A stretch of DNA of 9,633 nucleotides from G963674685 sp964591275 (GTDB lineage: Bacteria; Lernaellota; Lernaellaia; JACKCT01), in assembly GCA_964591275.1 (NCBI GenBank), contig CAZQAE010000127.1, forward strand, positions 1 to 9,633, given 5' to 3'. The translations under genes and the position numbers were made by a program. The notes under the pieces are model-generated. The model did no database searches. It had not been told where the DNA came from and saw only the letters and a program-made list of their open reading frames with translations. Positions 1 to 6,484 of this stretch are shown here, in pieces (the first letter of the stretch is position 1; every line of letters begins with the position of its first letter).

Positions 1-36
1 CGAAAGCGCCGGTCTAACTTATCCGGGAGTCTTCCC

Positions 37-1206
37 ATGCTGAGCCAGGTTCCTGAGCTTCCCGTTTATTCGCAATTACCTCTTACCCTGGTTTCCGGCA
101 AAGGCTCCATGGTGTTCGACGAAACCGGGCGGGCTTATCTCGACATGTACGGCGGCCACGCCGTGGCGGTCACCGGGCATTGCCATCCGCGCGTGGTCGA
201 AGCGATCACCTTGCAAGCCGCCAGTCTGCTTTTTTACTCCAACGCAGTGGATATTCCCGTCCGCCGGGAATTGTGCGCCAGATTGATTGAACTCGGCCCG
301 AAAAACATGCGAGCCGTCTTTTTGTGCAATAGCGGCGCTGAGGCCAACGAGAACGCATTGACCCTGGCCCGCCTGACGACAGGACGCCGAAAGATCGTCT
401 CGGTCAGCGGTGGATTCCATGGGCGCACCCTGCTGACGCTCTCGCTCAGCGGAATCGAAAAGTACAGGTCGCTGGCTTCTTCGGAAGACGGTCCACTATT
501 TTTCAACAAGCAGGTGCTTGCATTCGGCGATATTGCGGCGGCGGCAAAACTGATTGATGAAAGCTGCGCCGCGCTGATTATTGAACCGGTCCAGGGCCTC
601 GCCGGCTGCGTGGCGGCGGAAGAAAACTACTTGCAGAAATTGCGGGAAATCTGCGACCACAAAGGGGTGATGCTTGTATTCGACGAGGTGCAGTGCGGCG
701 CCGGACGATGTGGAGCTTTCACCGTGGCGCAATTGCGCGGAGTACAGCCAAATCTGATCAGCCTGGCAAAGGGCTTGGGCGGCGGATTTCCCGTCGGCGC
801 GGTTTTGGCCGACCAGGCCGCAGTTGACGCCGTGCGCCCCGGCGATTTGGGATCCACCTTCGGCGGCGGTCCGCTGGCCTGCGCCGCCGCCCTGGCAAAC
901 TGCAATGCGTTGGTCGAAGAAGGCATGATCGAAAACGCGGCGCGTTTGGGAATTCAACTGAAACTAGGCCTCACAGGCATCCCCGGCGTTCTCAAGGTTA
1001 ATGGCGAGGGGTTAATGCTCGGAATCGTACTGGACCGAGCCGCCGCCGCAGTGCGCGACGAGCTATTGCGCGACCATGACATCATTGCAGGTGTCAGCGC
1101 CGTCCCGGAGGTGCTGAGAATTCTGCCCCCCCTCAATCTAACAACCGAGTTGGCGGATCGTTTTGTATCCGCACTGCAATCCGTTTTGAAAAAGGGACAA
1201 TCGTAA
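37..1206 (+). CDS. argD: Acetylornithine (or acylornithine) aminotransferase, PLP-dependent
   Basis: Class-III aminotransferase of arginine synthesis, converting N-acetylglutamate semialdehyde plus glutamate to N-acetylornithine and 2-oxoglutarate in the cytoplasm. The 389 residues are of normal length. Seen: NSGAEANE (98-105, PLP phosphate region), FHGR (127-130), DEVQ (216-219, Asp to the pyridine nitrogen), the Schiff-base lysine K245 in SLAKGLGGGFP, and GSTFGG (272-277). The ATG at 37 has GGGAG at 25-29, seven bases upstream. It shares one base with argB, so translation is probably coupled. Variant features: YGGHAV (38-43), FYSN (66-69), and Leu where the common form has His before GSTFGG. 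These resemble, from memory, the Bacteroidota-type enzyme, so N-succinylornithine is a possible substrate. The 36 bases upstream contain an in-frame TAA (15-17) that may end an unseen upstream gene. Confidence 0.95.
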   Translation: MLSQVPELPVYSQLPLTLVSGKGSMVFDETGRAYLDMYGGHAVAVTGHCHPRVVEAITLQAASLLFYSNAVDIPVRRELCARLIELGPKNMRAVFLCNSGAEANENALTLARLTTGRRKIVSVSGGFHGRTLLTLSLSGIEKYRSLASSEDGPLFFNKQVLAFGDIAAAAKLIDESCAALIIEPVQGLAGCVAAEENYLQKLREICDHKGVMLVFDEVQCGAGRCGAFTVAQLRGVQPNLISLAKGLGGGFPVGAVLADQAAVDAVRPGDLGSTFGGGPLACAAALANCNALVEEGMIENAARLGIQLKLGLTGIPGVLKVNGEGLMLGIVLDRAAAAVRDELLRDHDIIAGVSAVPEVLRILPPLNLTTELADRFVSALQSVLKKGQS

Positions 1207-2126
1207 TGAATGGACAAATCGAGTTTTTGAAAATGGCCGCGCCTTTCTTAAGGCTTTATCGGAATAAAACCTTCGTGATCAAATTGGGTGGTTCGATCCT
1301 GACAGGCGATGAGATACTCGACTCCGTTGCCATGCAGTGCGCCCTGTTAAAAGTTTTGGGCCTACGCCTGGTCATGGTTCACGGCGGCGGCGCGCAGGCT
1401 TCGGAATTATCCCGTCGCCTCGGCTTTGAACCTGAAATCGTCGCGGGTCGGCGAGTGACCGACGATGCCGCGCTGGAAGTGGTCAAAATGACCTTTGCCG
1501 GCAAAGTCAATGTTGAACTCCTTTCCGCGCTGCGCCGTCAAGGCGCTTTGGCCGTCGGGCTTTCCGGGATGGACGCAGATTTGATTGTCGCCAACCGTCG
1601 CCCACCGGTTTCCATATTGGATGACGACGGCGCGAAGCGTAAGGTTGATTTTGGTCATGTCGGCGACGTGAAAAGCGTGAACGCGACGATTCTTAACGAT
1701 CTGCTCGACAAGGGATATCTGCCCGTCGTTGCCAGTCTCGGCGCTGATGAGCAAGGTCGTCCGCTCAATATCAACGCCGACTCCCTAGCCGAGGCGATTG
1801 CCACGAGCATGCAAGCGAAAAAACTGATTTTTTTAACCGACCAACCTGGCATCCTGCGCAACCCGCATGACCCCTCGACACTGGTCCCCTTTGCGGACTC
1901 CCAGGACCTACAATCCCTGATCGCGTCCGGCGTCGTTTCCGGCGGCATGCGTCCCAAGGTGGAAGCCTGCATCCGAGCCTCAACCAGCGGGGTCAAGCGC
2001 ACGCACATCATTGACGGCGCCGCCTCGGATTCCTTGTTGACGGAAATTCTGACCGGCGAGGGTTGCGGTACGATGATCGTCGGCGAAAGAGAAAAGAAAC
2101 TTTATCAGGAGCAGAAACTTGTCTAA
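1206..2126 (+). CDS. argB: Acetylglutamate kinase, probably arginine-sensitive type
   Basis: Amino-acid-kinase-fold enzyme that phosphorylates N-acetylglutamate, the second step of arginine synthesis. Seen in order: KLGGS (26-30, nucleotide/phosphate loop), VHGGG (58-62), GRRVTD (81-86), GLSGMDADL (118-126), NINAD (188-192), LTDQPGIL (210-217) and SGGMRPKV (245-252) with the conserved lysine K251. At 306 residues it is longer than the arginine-insensitive E. coli enzyme (about 258). An N-terminal helix-like stretch (about 5-20) precedes the kinase core. In characterised hexameric enzymes this helix goes with feedback inhibition by arginine, so inhibition is inferred here. The C-terminal HIIDG...E280...G stretch fits the arginine site. 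AGGGA-like SD (AAGGGA, 1192-1197) lies inside argD eight bases before the ATG. The start overlaps the argD stop as TAATG. Confidence 0.96.
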   Translation: MNGQIEFLKMAAPFLRLYRNKTFVIKLGGSILTGDEILDSVAMQCALLKVLGLRLVMVHGGGAQASELSRRLGFEPEIVAGRRVTDDAALEVVKMTFAGKVNVELLSALRRQGALAVGLSGMDADLIVANRRPPVSILDDDGAKRKVDFGHVGDVKSVNATILNDLLDKGYLPVVASLGADEQGRPLNINADSLAEAIATSMQAKKLIFLTDQPGILRNPHDPSTLVPFADSQDLQSLIASGVVSGGMRPKVEACIRASTSGVKRTHIIDGAASDSLLTEILTGEGCGTMIVGEREKKLYQEQKLV

Positions 2127-2209
2127 TGCCCTGTTGCCGACTTGTATAGTATTTCCGGCTGTCGAAGCTTTTATTGACAAACTCTATTCAGTGGGGGGGG
2201 GTTTAATAA
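2127..2209 (+). promoter_or_regulatory. argB-argR intergenic leader, candidate arg control region
   Basis: This 83-bp gap is the only sizeable break inside the arg cluster, so it is the natural place for an internal promoter and an ArgR operator. A TATAGT hexamer at 2145-2150 is a possible -10, but the best -35 upstream (TTGTCT, 2119-2124) is 20 bases away, which is weak. An ATTCA half-site at 2186-2190 fits one half of an ARG box, with TGACA at 2175-2179 as a poor second half at the wrong spacing. The region ends in a nine-G run at the ribosome-binding position. The regulatory role is inferred from position; no element is strong by itself. Confidence 0.3.
2193..2201 (+). repeat. Poly-G tract (G9) at the argR ribosome-binding site
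   Basis: Nine consecutive G residues lie eight bases before the argR ATG at 2210. No purine-rich GGAGG-type SD is present, so the G run itself would have to pair with the anti-SD using G-U wobble. Homopolymer G runs of this length are prone to slippage. The length may therefore vary between cells, or may be imprecisely called in the assembly. Confidence 0.85.
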
Positions 2210-2677
2210 ATGTCTGCCACGCAAAAGCGAAGAAACCTGATTCGTGACATGGTCACCAGGCAGGAAATTTTCACTCAAACCCAGCTTGTGAAATGCCTTG
2301 ACCAAGAGGGAATCAATTCCACGCAAGCGTCCGTATCGAGGGATATCGCGGCCCTGGGCCTGATCAAAATCGGCGGTCGATATGCCCTGTCGGTCACAGC
2401 AGTCGCCAGCGGGCTCAGCAAACGAGTGGCCATGCGAATACACGATGTACGAACAGCTGGCGAAAACCTCGTCATACTGCACACAAGCCCCGGCGAAGCC
2501 AATCTCGTCGCCATCGGCCTTGACGCCGCCCGTTGGCCTTTCGTGTCGGGGACCATCGCCGGCGACGATACTGTTTTTGTGGCCTGCGATGGCCGGTCGG
2601 CCTTGAAAAATACCCTGGCGGCGCTGCACGAACTGGTGCAGACGCCTTTTAAATTTGAGGAGGAATCTCAGTCATGA
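2210..2677 (+). CDS. argR: Arginine repressor ArgR
   Basis: Transcriptional regulator that binds ARG-box operators as an arginine-bound hexamer, normally repressing arginine synthesis genes. The 155 residues match the family length. The N-terminal winged helix covers about 1-65, with the recognition-helix signature STQASVSRDIAALGL (37-51). The C-terminal oligomerisation and arginine-binding domain covers about 80-148, with HTSPGEA (91-97) and the diagnostic GTIAGDDT (114-121), whose Asp pair 119-120 contacts arginine in known members. It sits inside the cluster between argB and argG and overlaps argG by four bases (ATGA), so it is probably co-transcribed with and coupled to argG. Its own start lacks a normal SD and depends on the upstream poly-G tract, which could make its level sensitive to tract length (inference). 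Confidence 0.95.
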   Translation: MSATQKRRNLIRDMVTRQEIFTQTQLVKCLDQEGINSTQASVSRDIAALGLIKIGGRYALSVTAVASGLSKRVAMRIHDVRTAGENLVILHTSPGEANLVAIGLDAARWPFVSGTIAGDDTVFVACDGRSALKNTLAALHELVQTPFKFEEESQS

Positions 2678-3942
2678 AATCGAAGAAAATAAATAGTGTT
2701 GTTCTGGCGTATTCGGGAGGATTGGACACTTCCGTTATCATTCCCTGGCTCAAAGAGAAATACGGCTGCCGCATCATCGCCTACGCCGCGGATCTGGGAC
2801 AGGGACCGGAGGAACTGGATGGTTTGAAGGAACGTGCACTCGCCTCGGGCGCCGACAAAATTATTATCGAAGATCTGCAGGAGGAATTCTGCACTGATTA
2901 CCTTTTTCCAATGATTCGCGCAGGGGCGATTTATGAAGGACGCTATCTGCTGGGCACCAGCATCGCCCGCCCGCTGATTGCCAAAAGAATTATGGACGTT
3001 GTGAAAAGAGAAGACGCCGATGCCGTGTCTCACGGTTGCACCGGCAAGGGAAACGATCAAGTGCGATTTGAACTTGCTTTCAAAGCCTTCAATCCCAAAA
3101 TCCCCATCATAGCTCCATGGCGCATCTGGGATATTCGATCACGGGAAGACGCCATCAACTATGCCCGCAAGCGTAATATTAAACTAACGGTCGATGAAAA
3201 TAAAATTTATAGCCACGACCGCAACCTTTGGCATCTGTCTAGCGAGGGTGGAGAATTGGAAGACCCGTGGGACAGCCCATCGGACCAGGTTTTTGAAATC
3301 ACTAATTCCCCGATGCAGGCCCCCGAAAAAGGCATGGAAGTCATTGTGGGGTTCGTCCAGGGTGAACCAAAATCCATCGACGGCGAAACGATGTCAGCCG
3401 CGAAGTTGCTGGGTGCGCTCAACGAAATGGGGCGCATTCACGGCATCGGTCGTGTTGATATTGTCGAAAACCGGCTGGTCGGTATGAAGTCGCGCGGCAT
3501 TTATGAAACTCCTGGGGGCACGATCCTCTACACCGCGCACCACGAGATTGAAAGCCTGGTGCTGGATGCCGAAACGATGCACTTCAAGGAACAACTAGCT
3601 CCAAAATATGCCGAGTTGATCTATAATGGGCGCTATTTCGTGCCGCTTCGCGAAGCTCTTGATGCTTTCGTTTCCGAGACCCAGCACAACGTCAGCGGCG
3701 AAGTGAGGCTTTTGCTCTACAAGGGCAATGTCATCGTGCGCGGTCGCCGCTCGCCATATTCGCTGTATCGGGAGGACTTCGCCACCTTCGGTCAGGACGA
3801 CGTTTACGACCAAAGCGACGCGGAAGGATTTATCAACCTGTACGGCCTGCCGATCAAAGTCAGGACGCTGATTGAGATGGAAGGCGGAGAAACTCTGGCC
3901 GGTTACCGTGCGCCGAATTATTCTGCGTTCAAAAGGGATTGA
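2674..3942 (+). CDS. argG: Argininosuccinate synthase
   Basis: Cytoplasmic enzyme that joins citrulline and aspartate using ATP (giving AMP and PPi) to make argininosuccinate. Seen: the N-type ATP-pyrophosphatase loop SGGLDTS (14-20), YEGRYLLGTSIARP (87-100) in the citrulline/aspartate site, and HGCTGKGNDQVRFE (120-133), all family hallmarks. The 422 residues are slightly above the common bacterial 400 or so. The central and C-terminal sequence (ESLVLD, YNGRYFVPLREALDAF) is continuous and normal. The ATG at 2674 has a strong GGAGG SD (2659-2663) inside the 3' end of argR and overlaps the argR stop as ATGA. This is the strongest SD in the cluster, so argG can be translated well even if argR translation is poor. 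argH follows two bases after the stop. Confidence 0.98.
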   Translation: MKSKKINSVVLAYSGGLDTSVIIPWLKEKYGCRIIAYAADLGQGPEELDGLKERALASGADKIIIEDLQEEFCTDYLFPMIRAGAIYEGRYLLGTSIARPLIAKRIMDVVKREDADAVSHGCTGKGNDQVRFELAFKAFNPKIPIIAPWRIWDIRSREDAINYARKRNIKLTVDENKIYSHDRNLWHLSSEGGELEDPWDSPSDQVFEITNSPMQAPEKGMEVIVGFVQGEPKSIDGETMSAAKLLGALNEMGRIHGIGRVDIVENRLVGMKSRGIYETPGGTILYTAHHEIESLVLDAETMHFKEQLAPKYAELIYNGRYFVPLREALDAFVSETQHNVSGEVRLLLYKGNVIVRGRRSPYSLYREDFATFGQDDVYDQSDAEGFINLYGLPIKVRTLIEMEGGETLAGYRAPNYSAFKRD

Positions 3943-3944
3943 TA

Positions 3945-5306
3945 ATGACGCTCTACAAAGGACGTATCGACGCTGATCAACACGGGCTTATGGACGCTAT
4001 CAATCGTTCGCTGCCGGTGGATATTCGGCTCTTGCCCTATGACGTGCGCACCAACAAAGCCTGGGCTACGGAATTGCAGCGCCTGGAAATCATGAGCCAG
4101 CAAGAGTACGGGGACGTCATCACAGCTCTGGATGAAATTGAAAAAATGGGCGCAAGCGACGCTTTCCATCCCTTGCCTCCCGATGAAGACGTGCACACGC
4201 TAGTTGAACGACTCCTGACCGAAAAAACAGGTGAGGTCGGCGCAAAAATTCATACCGGTCGCAGCCGTAACGACCAGGTCGTCTGCGATTTACGCTTGTT
4301 TACTGCCGAGTGGCTCACTGAAATTGTTGCCAATTTAAATTCCCTGATCGGCGTTTTAGCGGAGTTGGGCGAAAAGCACGCCGAAGTCCTTTTGCCCGGC
4401 ACAACGCATATGCAACCGGCGCAACCGATTACTCTCGGCCACTTTCTTCTTTCCCTCGCATTCGCTCTTGTCCGTGATGCCGAACGTTTCCAGGACGCCA
4501 GGGTCCGCGTCAATAAATGCCCGCTTGGCGCCGGCGCATTGGCCGGTTCCGGCTTTCCGGTTGACCGCGCCAGGCTGGCCGAAGACCTAGGCTTTGACGG
4601 CGTGTGCGAAAACGCGCTTGACGCCATCAGCGATCGTGATTTTGTGCAGGAAACGGTTGCCGCTTGCGCGATGGTTTGCACGCATCTTTCACGCTACGCC
4701 GAGCAGTTTGTCATCTGGGCAAATCCGGCCTTCGGATACATCCAATTTTCCGATGCGTGGTCTACCGGTTCATCAATGATGCCACAAAAACGAAATCCAG
4801 ACGCCATGGAACTGATTCGCGCCAAAGCGGCCCGTTGCATCGGCCTGAGCACATCCATCCTGACCTTGACCAAGGGTCTGCCGCTTTCTTACGCCAAGGA
4901 CCTGCAGGAGGATAAGTCCCTGCTTTTCGACGCTGCCGACACCGCTACCCTATGCGTGAAGGTATTTTGCGAGGCGCTTCGCACGGCACGTTTTTCACCG
5001 CAGCGCATGTTAAAATCCCTAACCGGTGATCTGTTGGCAACCGATCTGGCCGATGCGCTTGCCTTACGCGGCGTCCCTTTTCGCCGCGCGCACCAAATGG
5101 TCGCCGAGTGGGTGACGGAATTGGAAAAGCAAGACCGCACGCCAATTGATGTCGCGCAGGCGGAATTGATGGAACGTTTCCCGCAGCTCCAGGATACAAA
5201 CTTTTCCTTAAGCTATGAAGCTTCCGTCGCCCGTCGCCAGACCATAGGCGGCGCGTCTCCAGACAAAGTGCGCGAGCAGGCAGCCGCCCTTAAGTCTGGC
5301 GTTTAA
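3945..5306 (+). CDS. argH: Argininosuccinate lyase
   Basis: Final enzyme of the pathway, splitting argininosuccinate into arginine and fumarate. It belongs to the fumarase/aspartase superfamily and is active as a tetramer. Seen: HTGRSRNDQ (103-111), TTHMQPAQP (153-161) with the active-site His155, and the superfamily signature GSSMMPQKRNPD (275-286) with the mobile-loop catalytic serine. The 453 residues are of normal length. I chose the ATG at 3945 over an in-frame TTG at 3939 because AAGGGA (3933-3938) is then spaced six bases away, while the TTG would abut it and overlap the argG stop. The N-terminus begins LYKGR where many homologues have WGGRF. This is a mild divergence and not a truncation. 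It is the last arg gene, and a 103-bp gap follows. Confidence 0.97.
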   Translation: MTLYKGRIDADQHGLMDAINRSLPVDIRLLPYDVRTNKAWATELQRLEIMSQQEYGDVITALDEIEKMGASDAFHPLPPDEDVHTLVERLLTEKTGEVGAKIHTGRSRNDQVVCDLRLFTAEWLTEIVANLNSLIGVLAELGEKHAEVLLPGTTHMQPAQPITLGHFLLSLAFALVRDAERFQDARVRVNKCPLGAGALAGSGFPVDRARLAEDLGFDGVCENALDAISDRDFVQETVAACAMVCTHLSRYAEQFVIWANPAFGYIQFSDAWSTGSSMMPQKRNPDAMELIRAKAARCIGLSTSILTLTKGLPLSYAKDLQEDKSLLFDAADTATLCVKVFCEALRTARFSPQRMLKSLTGDLLATDLADALALRGVPFRRAHQMVAEWVTELEKQDRTPIDVAQAELMERFPQLQDTNFSLSYEASVARRQTIGGASPDKVREQAAALKSGV

Positions 5307-5314
5307 ACGGGTTC

Positions 5315-5343
5315 TTGCCCAATGGCTCGATTTTATTTATTAA
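5315..5343 (+). promoter_or_regulatory. Weak sigma70-like promoter candidate ahead of the GH43 gene
   Basis: TTGCCC (5315-5320) and TATTAA (5338-5343) are separated by 17 bases, each matching four of six consensus positions. It lies just past the argH stop and upstream of an inverted repeat, which would make sense for separate control of the glycosidase. The match could be chance in this AT-rich gap. Confidence 0.25.
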
Positions 5344-5352
5344 CAAGCTAAG

Positions 5353-5375
5353 TCGCAACGAATAAATTGTTGCGA
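5353..5375. other. Inverted repeat / stem-loop in the argH-GH43 gap
   Basis: TCGCAAC (5353-5359) is an exact inverted match of GTTGCGA (5369-5375) around a nine-base AT-rich centre. One A-T and one G-T pair extend it inward to a nine-pair stem with a five-base loop. No T run follows, so it is not a typical intrinsic terminator. Its place 35 bases upstream of the GH43 ATG and just downstream of a weak promoter candidate fits an operator or an mRNA leader hairpin. The function is unproven. Confidence 0.5.
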
Positions 5376-5409
5376 TGGAATATGTCAATTCACATCGGGA
5401 ATTAAAAAG

Positions 5410-6453
5410 ATGCACATTCGCAGATTGCTCTTCGTATTAATTTTCCTGGCATTGCCCGCAGGCGCCCTGCCCTGGTCTGGCGGGTATGGTGACCCTCTCG
5501 CCTTGCCGAACGGTCCCGACGCAGCCGACCCTGCCGTAATCCGCGTGGACGGCAGGTATTATCTCTATCCGACCACAGACAAACTTCGCGTCGAATGCTG
5601 GAGTTCCGCCGACCTGTCCGAGTGGATATACGAAGGAGTTGTCTGGGGACCGGCGCCGGAAGGTTCATGGAACGACGCCAAGGTATGGGCGCCGGATGTT
5701 TTTCAGTATAACGATCAATTCTACTTGTATTACACAGCCAATAACAAAATCGGCGTTGCAACGGCCGATGATCCGACCGGCCCTTTTATCGACCCAATTG
5801 ATGAACCATTTATCGGAAGCGGTTTTGGCGGATCGTTCATGCCCGCCATCGACGCGCACGTGTTTCTCGATGACGACGGGCGCATGTACATGTACTGCAC
5901 CGGCTATACTCCCTTCAGTTCAATCCGCGTTCGTGAAATGACCGATCCCCTAACGCTTGTCGGGGATTGGCAATATCTCATCAACCCGAAGCTCACCAGT
6001 TGGGAAATGTTTATCAACGAAGGGCCATGGATGCTGAAACATGAGGATATTTACTATCTCATGTACTCGGGCAGCGGTGCCAATCTGCCGACCTACGCGC
6101 TCGGTTACGCTACAGCGGATAATCCGATGGGACCATTTGTGAAGTACCTGGGGAATCCGATTCTCAGCCTCGACTGGGACAATGAAATCTACGGCCCGGG
6201 GCATAACAGCGTGGCGCGCGGCCCGGATGGCGAATTATTGATGTTCTACCACGCCAAAACGGACGCAGGCATTGGTTGGGATCGCGAAATCAGAATCAAC
6301 CCCATCGCCTTTAATGATGAGGGCAGGATTTACGTCGTTGGAAATCAGGCCGACGTTGATTCGCTCAATGATGACGACGACCTGATCGACCTGGAAAATG
6401 ATTACGGCGCAATGACTCCGCCGGATGATGAATTCGAGGGAGGCTGCGGTTGA
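5410..6453 (+). CDS. Secreted glycoside hydrolase of the GH43 type (arabinan/xylan-acting class)
   Basis: Exported glycosidase, probably an arabinofuranosidase, arabinanase or xylosidase cutting plant-type or microbial polysaccharide; the exact substrate cannot be read from sequence. A signal peptide spans 1 to about 19 (RR, hydrophobic core LLFVLIFLAL, AGA). The five-bladed propeller follows, with the general base D40 in DAADPAVI, the pKa-modulating D149 in PAIDAHVF, the general acid E204 in INEGPWM and a conserved His265 in GPGHNSV. WAPDV (93-97) and repeated YYLYP/FYLYYT strands mark the blades. At 347 residues it is a single-domain member. After the last blade comes an acidic tail (DDDD at 321-324, PPDDEFE) ending in GGCG, the only Cys besides C63 and C163. 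ATG 5410 has GGGA at 5397-5400, nine bases upstream. It stands apart from the arg genes in function. Confidence 0.88.
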   Translation: MHIRRLLFVLIFLALPAGALPWSGGYGDPLALPNGPDAADPAVIRVDGRYYLYPTTDKLRVECWSSADLSEWIYEGVVWGPAPEGSWNDAKVWAPDVFQYNDQFYLYYTANNKIGVATADDPTGPFIDPIDEPFIGSGFGGSFMPAIDAHVFLDDDGRMYMYCTGYTPFSSIRVREMTDPLTLVGDWQYLINPKLTSWEMFINEGPWMLKHEDIYYLMYSGSGANLPTYALGYATADNPMGPFVKYLGNPILSLDWDNEIYGPGHNSVARGPDGELLMFYHAKTDAGIGWDREIRINPIAFNDEGRIYVVGNQADVDSLNDDDDLIDLENDYGAMTPPDDEFEGGCG

Positions 6454-6484
6454 GAATCAAGAAATCATTCACTTCATATCTCAG

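Noticed and set aside
496..957. A 153-codon - strand frame inside argD
   Set aside because: It lies wholly opposite a confidently identified enzyme and has no recognisable motif; it is a shadow frame.
2175..2192. ARG box overlapping TGACA...ATTCA
   Set aside because: Only the ATTCA half fits; the other half is poor and the half-sites are two bases too far apart. Kept only as a mention in the leader entry.
2174..2207. TTGACA (2174-2179) plus TTTAAT (2202-2207) as a promoter with a poly-G spacer, like the known Neisseria porA arrangement
   Set aside because: The spacer is 22 bases, and transcription would begin after the argR ATG at 2210, so it cannot serve this start.
3939..3944. TTG start for argH at 3939
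   Set aside because: It would abut the AAGGGA ribosome site; the ATG at 3945 has proper spacing.
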